NCBI GenBank assembly: GCA_025201375.1
Contig: JAIWZP010000047.1
Coordinates: forward strand, 124,001 to 188,000
DNA from: Gongronella butleri
Taxonomy: Eukaryota; Mucoromycota; Mucoromycetes; Mucorales; Cunninghamellaceae
Direction: 5' to 3'
DNA: 64,000 bases
Of this stretch, positions 43,868-55,568 are shown piece by piece (within the stretch, counting starts at the first letter, position 1; the number at the start of each line of letters is the position of its first letter). Under the pieces are notes generated by a model. It was not told where the DNA came from. It saw only the letters and a list, made by a program, of their open reading frames with translations, and did no database searches. The translations under genes and the position numbers were made by a program.

Positions 43868-44480
43868 GTCCACAGATCGCTGCGCCATTCAGCCCCGTGG
43901 TGTGCAGCATTCGTTAGCCGACAGAAATGCATTAAAACCCTGGGGGAGCTTCGACTGGACGTCGCGTAAAATGCAATTGGCCTCTTTTTTTTCGCCACAA
44001 GGCAAAGTCGACGAAAATTGGTCACAAAGCCGCGAAACAAAAACCATCAGAAAGAGCACAGTCTGCTGCATATGTTGCTATTCATGATCATTGCAAATAA
44101 CGAGATCCAGGCAGAATTGATGCGACCAGTCCGTTTGCGGGCAAACTTTGGCGCGTAAAAACTTGCGTCAAACGTCGCGTTACACGCGTCTGATTTTGAT
44201 TATCCATGCTCATGGAGTCTCTCTTTCTGGTGGACGCGTCGGCGAAACTTTATGGACGCGTCTTCTCTTTGCAAATCGCCATTGAACTTTATCTAAAATC
44301 GCGCATGGCTCGTCAACCAGCAGGTCGATCCCACTCTATTTAGGCATTTTCCGTGGTTTCTTCATGCGATGTCTCGCGCGTAAAAGTTTGGTGTCATTCT
44401 GCGGACCTACTTTTTCGATTTCTTCTCGACTGCTCAAAACAGGTCATTTTTGACTTGCTTGTGTGCACCTCTCAATGGCC
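43868..44480. repeat. Repeat C, copy 1
   Basis: About 610 bp that recurs in the same orientation at 46480-47090 and in part at 13290-13520. Shared landmarks are 'gtccgtttgc.ggc', 'gtcgcgttaca.gcgtctg', 'ggacgcgtcggcg', 'caaatcgccattgaa', 'gctcgtcaacca.caggtcgat' and 'gtgtcattctgcggac'. It lies just downstream of the secreted-protein gene at 44619. Confidence 0.8.
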
Positions 44481-44618
44481 CTTGACATAACAGCAGGGTC
44501 CTTGCGCGTTGGAAATATGTGCCGTCCTTTTTTTTTTTTTGTAATTGACGTCAATTGGCGCTTGATCGAATTCATTTGGTCTTTTTTATTTCATTTTCAT
44601 ACTAAAAAAGGTTTTGTT

Positions 44619-45365
44619 TTATGCTCTGATGTTGCTTGCAAAGCCGCACGACACCGTAAAGCCGTTGGTATCGGTCGTGTACGTAAAGTTGGCGGCGGAT
44701 GCGTGGCAGTCGCCATAGCTGTAGGGATTGCCCACGGTGCCCTTGCCGGCGCCGGCCGTCGTGGTCGTCGGGTTGCCAAAGAATACTTGGGTCCATGGCA
44801 AGTCCTTACACGAGTCCCACGATAGTGATGTCATCAGGTAGTATTCGACAAAGCCTGCCTGACCATTTTTAATGTTGCCTGCTGCAGCAGGCAGTGTGTA
44901 CGAGCCAATGTGCGTCTTTTTTTGCGTCTTGGTGTCGACCAAGGTGCCGGTCCACAAGTTGTTGCTGACCGACTGCACAACCAGGTTGTACACCGTGTCG
45001 TAAGTAGCCTCGATTTCCACGGCGCAGCTGACACCGGGACCGCCGTCCGCGCCAGGGTGGCAATTCGCGTCGTTCGACGTGCTACCTTCGATAAAGCTCG
45101 AAAACACGCCGTACACAATACTTTTACCATTCCTGTCGGAGCGCGGCTGCAGACCCGTGTATCCGACACCATTGTTCGCAAAGATGAATTGCTGCGCAAA
45201 GAAATACCCAGATACGTGCGGCGCATTCGGCATTGCCAGCGGGAAAGTCACATCCGTCAGACCACCGGAAGGCATGGTCTCAAAACTCCACGAATCGCCA
45301 ATCAAAGCAGACGCGAAATGGGGCAACGACGCATATACAACAGCAACAGCACAAAGGAGCTTCAT
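44619..45365 (-). CDS. Secreted protein, DUF3472-like, paralogue 1
   Basis: 248 aa, single exon. Residues 1-21 are a signal peptide ('MKLLCAVAVVYASLPHFASA'). The mature part is beta-rich: 'DVTFPLAMPNAPHVSGYFFAQQF', 'GYTGLQPRSDRNGKSIVYGVFSSF', 'YNLVVQSVSNNLWTGTLVDT', then Thr/Gly-rich sequence and two Asn-linked-type sites (N-F-T, and N-x-S/T elsewhere). Six or so cysteines suggest disulfides. The order of a G-Y-T-G-L-Q strand followed by a 'V-F-S-S-F' strand resembles DUF3472 proteins, which are extracellular and uncharacterised; this assignment is tentative. A close paralogue lies 9 kb away at 53609-54352, in the same orientation. An in-frame Met 21 codons upstream would destroy the signal peptide. 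Confidence 0.8.
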   Translation of the reverse strand: MKLLCAVAVVYASLPHFASALIGDSWSFETMPSGGLTDVTFPLAMPNAPHVSGYFFAQQFIFANNGVGYTGLQPRSDRNGKSIVYGVFSSFIEGSTSNDANCHPGADGGPGVSCAVEIEATYDTVYNLVVQSVSNNLWTGTLVDTKTQKKTHIGSYTLPAAAGNIKNGQAGFVEYYLMTSLSWDSCKDLPWTQVFFGNPTTTTAGAGKGTVGNPYSYGDCHASAANFTYTTDTNGFTVSCGFASNIRA

Positions 45366-45426
45366 ATTAAGAGCAAATGATAAGGAGAAAAAAAAAGAGA
45401 GGAAAAAATCGATCGCACATCCATCC

Positions 45427-45433
45427 ATTTATA
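45427..45433 (-). promoter_or_regulatory. TATA box of secreted-protein gene 1
   Basis: 'tataaat' on the minus strand, 62 nt upstream of the ATG, with a CCAAT-complement ('attgg') a few bases further upstream. The paralogue has the same element at nearly the same distance. Confidence 0.65.
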
Positions 45434-45498
45434 CGGCCAATGTGGTCGACCTTGTGCCACCCCCTCGATTTTATGCAAAAGGTGGACCCCGTAGACTA

Positions 45499-46166
45499 GG
45501 GCTTTGTTAGCGACGCCACATCGGGGCATCACGTTTTTTTTTTATGGGGCCCCCCTCATTTTTTCTTTGTACACGTCCCTTTTTTTTTTTTTGGCCGCAT
45601 TTCTGCTCCTTACTTTCCTCAAGGATCCTCTATTGTAGCTCTTTTGACGTTTTCAACACCACTTTCGTTTCGTTCAAGCGTGCCATGTTGCACTTGCATT
45701 TTGGCCACTTCTATTTGGTCACAATGAAAGGCGCTTACCAGTATCCGGCCATCAGCCCATTACACGTTCGTGTTTGTGCTGATGCCAGCATCGAAAACTA
45801 GCTGCATCGATTTTTGCCCAAGTCAGCGCGAGCTACCACTCAATCTCCCTAATCCTCGCAACTTTCCTTGCAGAGTCTCTCGCGGCCTTCGCAGCTATGA
45901 TAGCCATCAACGAAAAGCTTACTTTATTCGAATTTCATTGAATCGAACCAAAATTGATACAAATGCCAGCAATGATTCACATGTTCCATGTTATTATTTT
46001 ATTAAAATATAAGGCCTTGTGAGTCTCTATCTTGTGAGACGCCAAGAAAAAAAAAAAAAGAACAGCCGCAAAAAAAAAAAAGGAGCGCGAACAGTAGGAA
46101 TAGGGGAAGCATGCAGTACTTTATTTAGAAATGTGGTGCCCCGATATGGTGCCCCTAACAAAGCCC
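45499..46166. mobile_element. Insertion with 34-bp terminal inverted repeats (MITE-like)
   Basis: The left end 'gggctttgttag' ... 'tcggggcatcac' (45499-45532) is matched in reverse complement by 46133-46166, with a few mismatches. The 668-bp segment interrupts the region upstream of secreted-protein gene 1; the paralogous region near 54440-54460 lacks it. A direct repeat of about 20 bp, 'ctcgatttt(at)gcaaaaggtg', lies at 45465-45484 and 46167-46184, i.e. on both sides of the insertion, but 14 bp away from the inverted repeat on the left. It has no coding capacity; class unassigned. Confidence 0.65.
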
Positions 46167-46184
46167 TCGATTTTGCAAAAGGTG

Positions 46185-46479
46185 TGTACGTATCCCTTTA
46201 GATTAAGTGACCATTGGCTGCAGATCATTCCCATTTCATTTCATATTACGCATTCATACCAGTCATTGTCGTGTTTGCCGGCTGCTTGACACGGTGTGTA
46301 TCCATTCCATGGCTAGCAAACGAGAAGCCAATATCGTACTCTATGGAAGTCAAGATTCATCTTTTGCTAGATACTGCAATTTCGTCGATTACATAAAATT
46401 CAATAAACCAATTGTTTCATTTGCAATTTGAGAAGTAAGCACCTTTGTACTGGAAAGTCGAAAGGTGTAGAATTTCGAA
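46185..46479. repeat. Upstream part of duplicated segment D
   Basis: It matches the region upstream of the second secreted-protein gene (about 54450-54610 and 54800-54925): 'ctgcagatcattcccattt', 'ttccatggctagcaaacgag', 'gcaatttcgtc' and 'gtttcatttgcaatttgagaag'. The duplication therefore includes the gene plus several hundred bases of its upstream region. Confidence 0.75.
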
Positions 46480-47090
46480 GTATGGTCCTCAGATCGCCAC
46501 GCCATTTGACCCCATGGGGTGCGACCCTCGTTTACCGACAAAAATGCCTTAAAAAGACCTGGGTGAACATCGACTGGTATTTGCGCAAAATGCAATTTGC
46601 ATGTATTTTTCGCCTCAAGGCAAAATTGACGAAAATTGATAGCAGAGCCGCGAAACAGAGGTTATCAGAAAAAGCACCGTCTGCTCCATACTTGAATATC
46701 GGTGAACAACGAGATCCGGACAGAATGAATGCAAACAGTCCGTTTGCTGGCCAACTTTGGAGCGTGAAAACTCGCGTCAAGCGTCGCGTTACATGCGTCT
46801 GTTTTTGATCATTCATGCTCATGGGTCTCTCTTGCTGGTAGACGCGTCGGCGCGGCTTTATGGGCGCGTCTTTCCTATGCAAATCGCCATTGAAATTTTA
46901 TCTAAGATCGCGAATTGCTCGTCAACCAACAGGTCGATCATACTCTTTTCAAGCATTTTCCGGGGTTTCTCCATGCGATGCTTCTTGCGTAAAAGTTTGG
47001 TGCCATTCTGCGGACGTACTTTTTCGAATTCTTCTCGGCTGCTCAAAACAGCGCATTTTTAAATTGCCTGTGTGTGCGCCCACCAATGAT
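46480..47090. repeat. Repeat C, copy 2
   Basis: Direct copy of 43868-44480. Thus secreted-protein gene 1 is bracketed by two direct repeats of about 610 bp, about 2.6 kb apart, which could recombine. Confidence 0.8.
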
Positions 47091-48561
47091 TTTTGACAAG
47101 TGGACCCCATATTCTAACCGGAGTTTCTAGCTCGCGTTTTCACGTTGTGATGTGTTTCGCGGCGCTACATTGCCTGGTTTGCCAGTCGCGTCCATGATTT
47201 TTGTTAAAATGAACAATTTATTGAGCATCTCTGGACAAACGTGCAGAAATGATCTCAACATTGAAAGAGATGTAAAGAGAGGCAAAAAATCAACGATGGC
47301 AAAATTTCTCAGCTATTGAATTAATACAATCCTGTGATATTACCTACAACCGACAATAAAACCGGTCAGTTCGCGTTAGGCTCACCGAGATTGCTGAAAT
47401 ATCATTTTGTGCCAGCAAGCACTTTTGTTGTCCCAGTTCGCTCATCCATTTGGTATTTTCCTTGCTTAGATTGTGCTTGTTTTCGCCGAGTAAATGGACT
47501 ACATGTGCGCTATTTACCTATTTTTACCGCTTTGACCACGTGCTTTTAGGTGTGTTTGTTCAAAACTTGGTCAGATTCTTTCAGCAACAATGAGAGGCAG
47601 CCACTGGTCCAGATTTGGCAGAGAGGAGATCTCTACAGCACAAGCAATGTTATCGATTTGGCGTGTTTTGGCATTTAGATGCCTTTCCAACGATGACATT
47701 ACATTTGCCAATTAGCATGCAACATCCTGCTGAAAATTTAAGCTGCTGCCAGTCGTAAAATATGCAATACAATGCGTGAATTGCGTACTGTAGATAGCTG
47801 TTGAGAAAATCCATCATTGGGCGCCAATGTCTTGAAATTGTGATGTCGAGGCAAAATTTACAATGGGGGTAATAACTAGACAATGATGCATCCGATGCTG
47901 CGCGTCATGCACCATCCATTGCAACTCTCAGAATGTCAAAACGGTTGTTTGGCAAGAGACTTCACGCAAAAAATAAGATTTTCCAAACTAATTACGCACT
48001 TTCACTCAACCAGCGCGCGACACAGCCACAACAGCAGGCGCGCTGGAAAGCCGCGATGGCGCAGCAGCTGCGGCACAGATTTTTCATCTCGACTCCATGC
48101 GCTGGTGGTTGGCAAATTCAATAAAATATGAAAAATAGAGTGCTTTGACTCTTGAGAGCGCATTTCCTAGTTATTTGTCGTCCAAAAAAAGTCACCCGAT
48201 CGCCTCAGCAAGAGCATCCATACGCGTCAAGCTGTGCTAGGACGTTACGCAAAGCAAGCGCCTCGGCGATCCAAAAATGCAGAATCTGACGTTTTTGACA
48301 CAAAGCCAGCTTTTATTCATTTGTCATTGCGCTGAAACTCGGACCAAAGTGTGCTCCTAGACCGTCGCTTTCGACTGAGTTCCTTGGCGTCGCTGTGCGT
48401 GCCGAATTCGGGGCAAGCGACGGCGCCAAAAGTCAGGTTCTCAAGACACACTGTAAACATCGGGGCTTGAAACCCCAAATTCAAAAGAGCTTCGCCGCCA
48501 GCGCGATTCTTTTTTTTTTTTTCCCTCTTCTTTTCGCATTGCGTTCCACTTTTTTCGACGC
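47091..48561. other. 1.5-kb region without a recognised gene
   Basis: No gene, tRNA or known repeat was identified. The sequence has average AT content with short frames only. The final 100 bases include a T run that leads into the FANCM start at 48562. Confidence 0.5.
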
Positions 48562-51500
48562 ATGGACGATCTTGACGACGAGTTTGACGAGTTTGATCTA
48601 GACCTTGGGGAGCTGGATGCAGCGGTTGCGGCGGTGTCACAACAACATGAACAGCAGCAACCAACAGCGACGGCATCTTCGTCCAGGGCGGCGCCCTCTG
48701 GCCAGGTGGACGCGGACGAGTTTGACGACGAATTTGACGATGAATTTGACGATGAATTTGGAGCGATTGACGATGCGGCGCTTGTTTCTGCGGTGGATGA
48801 GCAAGCACGCGCTGCGACAGCGAGTACGAGCACAAGCACGAGCACGGGGACGGGGACGCGATTAGTGCAGGGGACGCTTCCGTGGGGCCGGCCGGCGCAG
48901 CAGCAGCAACAAGCCCAAATTCAGCAAAATCAGCGACAACAACAACAAGCATCCCCTGGGGGCCCATCGTCGGGGAGCTCTTTATCTTCTTCCAATGGGC
49001 AAATTGTGTTTGGGATCAGGGACGACATGCCGGACCCGACGCCGCCATTGCCGCCGCCATTGTCGACGCGCAGCTATCACAAATTGGCGCACCACGAACT
49101 GCCGACATGGATCTACCCGGTCAATTACCCTGTGCGCGGTTATCAATACAGCATGGTCAGCAAGGCGCTCTTCAAAAACACGCTCATTGCGCTGCCCACC
49201 GGCCTGGGAAAGACCCTGATCGCCGCCGTCGTCATGTACAACTTTTATCGCTGGTTTCCAGAGTCCGTCATCATCTTCACCGCACCGACACGCCCGCTCG
49301 TGGAGCAGCAGATCGAGGCCTGCTTCCATATCTGTGGCTTGCCTCAAAAAGACACCATGATAATGACAGGCACACAGCAAAAAGCCAAGCGACGCAGTCT
49401 GTGGCAAGAGCATCGCGTCTTTTTTTGCACGCCACAGGTTGTCGACAATGACATGAAATCCGGCCTTTGCCCATCGCATCGCATTTCGCTCATTGTTGTC
49501 GACGAGGCTCACAAGGCCACGGGCAATTACGCTTTTACAAAGATCATTGATAGTCTGAGCAACGTCCATTCGCACTTTCGCGTGCTTGCCTTGTCCGCGA
49601 CGCCTGGAAGGGATATCGAGACCGTGCAACAAGTTGTCCAGAAATTGCGCATCAGCCACATTGAGATTCGTGGCGAAGAATCCATGGACGTCCAGCAGTA
49701 CACGCATGCCAAGCGCATCCAGAATATCGTCCTGCCGCTCGATTCAACCACAAATGGCATTGTCCCCGAGGTCATTCGCGAATTCAGCAATGTATTCAGG
49801 CCGGTCATCGAACGTCTGCAAAAACACCAAGCACTGCACGCCATGCCGCTCGAGAGATGCACGCCCTATACCCTGATGAAGGCACGCACCGTGTACATGG
49901 CCACCGCGAAAAATGTGTCCAGTGCTGTCAAGGGCATGGTCGGTGCAGACTTTATGCAGGCCGAGAAGCTGGCGAGGGCATTCGATGCCATTTGGAATTA
50001 TGGTGTCGGCGCGTTTATGGATGTCATGGACCGAATGTTCGCCGAGATCCGCGAATCCATCAATTCCGGCAAGAATGCAAAGAAGAGCGACGCCAAGCTG
50101 CTTAACAATTACCAATTGACGCGTCTCATGGACAAATTGCGCACGCAGATGGCCACCCCAGGCTTTGTCGGCCACCCAAAGCTTGACGCCCTGCTCAGCA
50201 ACCTGCTGCGCCACCTCGTCGACCGCGAGGGCTCACGCGCCATTGTCTTTTGTTCCTTTCGCAACTCGGTCAACATGATCCTCAAGTTTCTCGAGGCACA
50301 CAAGCCCATGATCAATGCCGTGCAATTCGTTGGCCAGGCCGACGATAGTTCTGGAGGCAAGGGCATGAACCAGCGCCAGCAGCAGGAGGTAAAAAAAAAG
50401 AAAAAAAAGAAACAAAAAAGTGCTGCTTTTTCTCATTTTTTCCCCATTTTTTATTCTTGTAGACCATTCAAATGTTCCGCAGCGGCAAGGTGAACGTGCT
50501 GGTGGCCACGTCTGTTGGTGAAGAGGGCCTGGATATTGGCGAGGTGGACCTGATTGTGTGTTACGACTCGCACAGCTCACCCATCCGCATGGTAAAAAAA
50601 AGAAAAAGATCGAAAAAAAGGCTTACAGGGACTCAATTCGTCCTTTTTTTTGGGTACGATAGTTGCAGCGCATGGGCCGCACGGGGCGCAAGCGGCAGGG
50701 CCATTGCGTGATGTTGATGACGGAATTGGAGGAGAGGAAGATGCAGAATGCAAAGGACACGTACAGGCGAGTCCAGAGCGCGATTGCGCGTGGAACGGAC
50801 CTGAAGCTTGTGCCGCCAGGCCCGTCGGTGCTCCCTGAAGGGTACAAGCCCGTGCTGCAGCGCAAGAAGCTTGTGATTGGGCATTTCGTGTCAACCTCAG
50901 TCAAACGTCAGCGCGCCAAGGGCAAATCGTCCATGCCCGTCGACAAGGACGGCACTCTGACCCCCGATTCACGCCGTGCACTCCTTGACGATCTCGGCTG
51001 CGGATCCTTGCAGCAATTGGATACGCGCCACCGCCAAGAAACACTCGATTCGCTCTTGGAAGACGCACGAAGATTCATTCCCTTGAATTCCGTCCTTGCA
51101 TCAACAAAGCGTATCGCCCACTCTTCCTATACACGTCAATTCGTCAAGATCATACACAACATGGAACATCACGCGCTGCATGGCGAGTATCCCATCGACT
51201 CAAATGCAAGTCAGGCCTCCCAGGACAATCTCGACCGCTTCGTCCTGCCCACGCGCCCAAAGGACCCAATTGCAAGCGACATCTTGATTCTCCCGTCGCG
51301 TCGATTGCCACGCGCCCAGCAGCCACCCACATCCACACGTATACCCCATCAGGAAAATCAGGAAAATCAAGAAAATCAGGGCGATTTGGACGATGATGCA
51401 TCGTGGATGGGACCTCTCGTCACTAGCGGCATGATGGACGAGGGCGACATGGACGACAATGACATGGAAGACGATGCCATGGATGATGATGCTTGGGAAG

Positions 51501-52429
51501 ACCACGACCAAGTGGAAAACATAGAGAATACCCATTTTAACAACAATTACGACACCATGGACGCGCCGCAGCCGCAATTGGAGCGCGCCAGCAATGATGC
51601 GCCTCGCGATACCATCAGCGACGCTGCGCGTTTATCCAATCCACCCCCTCCAGCCCAAAAACGCGAAAATACCCCAAAACCAGCAAATCCCACCCTATCG
51701 CGTGAATTTTCGCCTGACGACGACATGTTTGGTGATGACGGCGATGACGACGACGATATGTTTGCCAATGTCGATCTATCTGCGTGGGACAATGCGTTTA
51801 CATTCGACGACGACATCGAGCAGATGTATGTACAACAGCCGGTGCAGCAGAATGACAATGCCATGGATATCCAACAGATATGGCCAAGCCAATTCCCGCA
51901 ATTGACTGAGCATGCGCGCCAATGTCTGCGTGACATGCTCCGCAGTTTACCACCCCACCACCGCCTGAAACGCCTGTTTGCTTCAAAACCGCCATTTATG
52001 CACTTTCTCTCAGCTACGCAGCCAGACGCGCATCTATTTTCGCCAGCAACACACGCCAATCCCCAAATAATGCCAACCTCGTAAGAATAGAAAAAAAAAA
52101 AGAAAAATGAGTCGTGATGGTTGATTTTTTCCTCCTCCCCCCTTTTTTTATAATAGATCCTCTGCGCCGACACCGCGCTCTGAGGATGATACGTACTCTT
52201 CCATGGACATGGACGAAATCGAGCAACTTGGCCGCGAATTGGACGTTGCCGAGCAAGGTCTGACCAATCCTAACGACAATACCCGCGAAAACACGTCCAA
52301 TACCACTCTTGTGCCAGCAATTCCAGCGACCACCTCTCACACATGCTCGCAAGACCTGTCCAAGCTCACCATTGCGTAAATTTGCTTGCATACGACAGAG
52401 GGAAAAATGGGTTGTTCATCCCATTTTTG

Positions 52430-52498
<69 letters not shown>

Positions 52499-53385
52499 GA
52501 TGATCCAGTTAGTGCGGACAATGCGGCACCAGCAAGCCCTGATGGCTCGCCACAACTGCTCTCTTCAAAGTAAGACTACTTGCGCTGCTAATTTCTTTTA
52601 TTCAGAACATGATGCTTTTCATGGAGTTGCACGACGCTAAATTCATTTTTTTTTGTTTTGGCAGCAATCCCGAGCGATTTTGGGACGCAAGCGACGTGTT
52701 TTCAATGATTGACGAGTCCGTGAGGCAGGTGACCCAGGAGATGAGCTCGAGCAGCGACGACGAGAGCACGGGCTTCAGCTCGCCGCTCGTGGTGCGGCGC
52801 CGCACGGGGCGACGCCTGTTGGAATCACCATCCGACGCGACATCGCGCCATCGCTCATCACCTGTCGACGCGTGCACGCAAACACCGCCGCAGCCGCCGC
52901 CCATGCCACGGAAAATAACGAAAATACAACAAAAACGCATGGCAACCACGGATGAGGCCAACAATGTGCATGCGTTTTTTGATTTGGAAGCCGAATTGAG
53001 CGGCGATGACGTGGGCGATGCAGACGATGGGGATGCAATGGATGGCGAGGGCGACGACGCGAACGACTCGTTCATTCACGATGGCAGCAGCAGTGGGGTC
53101 GACCGGAGCGTCACGACGGGCCACTATCAGTCGCCTGGAATGGCCATGTACCGCGAAAGCTTGCACCAGCACGCCAATGGACCCCAATTCGCCAACACCC
53201 ACCGTGGCCCCAAATGGCTCGACCGCATACATCCCGAAAAATGGATCCAACAATCCGAATTCGACGACGAAAATGACATTTTCGACGACGAACTGGATGT
53301 CGACCTCATTGACACCACACACACCATCTCGGAACACGAATTGACGCGCATCTCAGAGGACGAAGATGATTTCATGTCGTCTTGA
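48562..53385 (+). CDS. FANCM: FANCM / Mph1-type DNA helicase
   Basis: CDS join(48562..50388, 50463..50591, 50663..52080, 52157..52375, 52498..52569, 52665..53385), 1461 aa. A superfamily 2 3'-5' translocase that remodels stalled forks and D-loops. The acidic N-terminus holds repeated D-D-E-F units and a PCNA-box-like 'QGTLPW'. Helicase motifs: '[12 protein letters not shown]' (Q-motif region), Walker A 'ALPTGLGKT' (210-218), '[11 protein letters not shown]', 'VVDEAHKA' (Walker B, about 312-319), 'LSATPG', 'VFCSFRNSV', '[23 protein letters not shown]' and motif VI '[12 protein letters not shown]'. The FANCM-type insert ('[13 protein letters not shown]') separates the helicase lobes. The C-terminal half is acidic with 'DSFIHD', resembling the Mph1 tail; no ERCC4-type nuclease domain is seen. 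Five GT-AG introns are all in frame; the fourth carries 64 consecutive T. Confidence 0.95.
52432..52495 (+). repeat. 64-nt poly(T) tract at a 3' splice site
   Basis: Uninterrupted run of 64 T filling more than half of the 122-nt fourth FANCM intron and ending directly in 'ag' before exon 5. It is the longest of several homopolymers here; others include 38 T at 33707-33744, 36 A at 9287-9322 and 45 A at 55522-55566. Confidence 0.9.
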
Positions 53386-53497
53386 CCCTTGTCAGCTTTT
53401 TATCGCAAATCGTTCAATAAAATAATAATTTAAAACACGCGTCTTGTTCGTTTTTAAAAAAAAAAAGAATCGGGTCGACCTTTGGAAATGGGTGTTA

Positions 53498-53531
<34 letters not shown>

Positions 53532-53608
53532 TAATCGACTTGTCAATTGACGCTTGACCAAGTTCTTTGGTCGTTTTTTATTTCATTTTCGTATAAAAAA
53601 GATTTCTT
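53386..53608. other. Convergent 3' regions of FANCM and secreted-protein gene 2
   Basis: 'aataaaataataatt' at about 53417 is a likely FANCM polyadenylation signal. A poly(T) run of about 29 nt ends at 53529. The last 60 bp match the 3' flank of the other secreted-protein gene (44555-44618), so the duplication begins around 53540. Confidence 0.65.
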
Positions 53609-54352
53609 TTATGCTTTGATTTTGTTTGCATAACCGCACGACGCCGTAAAGCCGCTGGTGTCGGTCGTGAACGTAAAGTTAGCAGCGGATGTGGTGCAGT
53701 CGCCATAGATATAGGGCTTGCCCACGGTGCCCTTGCTGGCACCGGCCGTCGTGGTCGTCGGGTTGCCAAAGAAGGCTTGAGTCCATGGCAAGTCCGTGCA
53801 CGCGTGCGAAGGCATTGCGTTCCACGGGTAATACTCAACAAAGCCCACCTGGCTCTTTTCAATGTTGCCCGCTGCAGGCAGCGTGTACGAGCCAATATGC
53901 GTCTTGTTTTGCGACTTGGTGTCGACCAAGGTGCCAGTCCACTTGTTGTTGCCAACCGATTTCACAACCAGGTTGTACACCGTGTTGTAAGTAGCCTCAA
54001 TTTCAACGGCGCAGCTGACACCCGCACCGCCGTCCGCGCCAGAGTGGCAATTCGCGTCGTCCGTCGTGCTGCCCTTGACAAAGCTCGAAAAAACGCCGTG
54101 CACGATGCTTTTACCATTCCTGTCGGAGCGCGGCTGCAGACCCGTGTACCCAAGGCCATTGTTAGCAAAGTTGTATTGCTGCGCAAAGTAAAACCCAGCC
54201 ACGTGCGGCGCATTCGGCATTGCTAGCGGGAACGTCACGTCCGTCAGACCACCAGCAGGCACAGTCGCAAAGCTCCACGAATTGCCAATCAAAGCAGACA
54301 CGAAATGGGGCAGCGACGCAGACACAACAGCAACAGCACAAAGGAGCTTCAT
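53609..54352 (-). CDS. Secreted protein, DUF3472-like, paralogue 2
   Basis: 247 aa, single exon, highly similar to the protein encoded at 44619-45365. Signal peptide 'MKLLCAVAVVSASLPHFVSA' is followed by the same blocks: 'PLAMPNAPHVAGFYFAQQYN', 'GYTGLQPRSDRNGKSIVHGV', 'YNLVVKSVGNNKWTGTLVDT', 'CTDLPWTQAFFGNPTTTTAG', and C-terminal 'DCTTSAANFTFTTD'. The signal peptide is nearly unchanged, while the mature part differs mostly around residues 180-200. One alanine of an Ala triplet is missing, which accounts for the one-residue length difference. The gene is transcribed towards FANCM. The paralogue's properties (extracellular, function unknown, tentative family) apply. Confidence 0.8.
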   Translation of the reverse strand: MKLLCAVAVVSASLPHFVSALIGNSWSFATVPAGGLTDVTFPLAMPNAPHVAGFYFAQQYNFANNGLGYTGLQPRSDRNGKSIVHGVFSSFVKGSTTDDANCHSGADGGAGVSCAVEIEATYNTVYNLVVKSVGNNKWTGTLVDTKSQNKTHIGSYTLPAAGNIEKSQVGFVEYYPWNAMPSHACTDLPWTQAFFGNPTTTTAGASKGTVGKPYIYGDCTTSAANFTFTTDTSGFTASCGYANKIKA

Positions 54353-54408
54353 CTTAAAAAGTAAATGACACAAAGAAAAAAGAGAGAGAAAAAAAAATCG
54401 ATCGCTAC

Positions 54409-54415
54409 ATTTATA
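54409..54415 (-). promoter_or_regulatory. TATA box of secreted-protein gene 2
   Basis: 'tataaat' on the minus strand, 57 nt upstream of the ATG at 54352. It matches the element of paralogue 1 in sequence and position. Confidence 0.65.
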
Positions 54416-55519
54416 CCTGGTCGACCTTGTCCTACCACCCCCTCAATTTTATGCAATGGTGTGTAACATTTTAGATTAAGTAATCATTGCCTGCAGATCA
54501 TTTCCATTTCATTTTACGCATTCATGCCATCCATTGTCTTTTGCCGGCTTCTCGACACGCTATGTACATATTCCATGGCTAGCAAACGAGAAGGAAATAT
54601 CATACTCTATGGGCAAGAACGACATTCCAAATGGGGCCACATCATGCCGGTGCTGGTAACGGGCAAACATTGTATTGAGATTGTATTGAGATTGCAGAAA
54701 AAGCTCACGTTTCTATTTTTTTTTTTTTTTGTCGCGGCGGGACCCCAGATTGACTTTTATAAAGTTTAGTCAACATTCACCTTTTGCCAGATTTTGCAAT
54801 TTCGTCAATGAATTACAGTGAGGCATGCGCGGTCATAAAATGCCAATAAATCAATTGTTTCATTTGCAATTTGAGAAGCAAGCATCATTGTACTGGATAG
54901 TCAAAAGGTGTAGAATTTCCGAGTGCATGTATTGGAAGTTGGTTCGACGCTCTGTGAGAATCATGAATGGACTTGGCGCATGACGGGATACAAAATAGCT
55001 AAAATGGTCAATTTCTCGGCAACCACCGAAGCAAAGGTGTCCCTGAGCCATTTTCGCTCATTGGACCGCAGCTTACAATGCCGTTGGCACTGATTTCGCG
55101 CGTCGGCGCGAATCCGGGGACATGTTGCATGATTTTACCAGCCAACTAATATAATGGCTTCAAAAGCCAATTGGATTGATCAAATCATTTATCATATCCG
55201 GCAGGTCAGCCACGGCTACATGACTATGCACAAAACCAAAGCATTCCGCGGGCCGGGTTTGACGCAGTTACGAAAAGTAGGTCAAATTCTAAACAAAAAA
55301 AAAAAAAAAGAAACCCCTGAAAATGGAAATACGCGTCAATGCGTGGTCCGAGATTGATTTTTCACTGGTCAAAAAGAATGCACATACACCACAAAAACAT
55401 GACAGGGGCAAAATCGAACAAAAGGCACAAAGTTTTAGCGCACACAATCCTAGAAAATGCAAAAATGTCACTATTTCGTGATTTTTTAACGCCCATCTCA
55501 AGAACGCGCCAATCAATGG

Positions 55520-55568
<49 letters not shown>

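Noticed and set aside
48982..50214. Long minus-strand frames opposite FANCM exon 1
   Set aside because: They overlap conserved helicase motifs and carry no features of their own.
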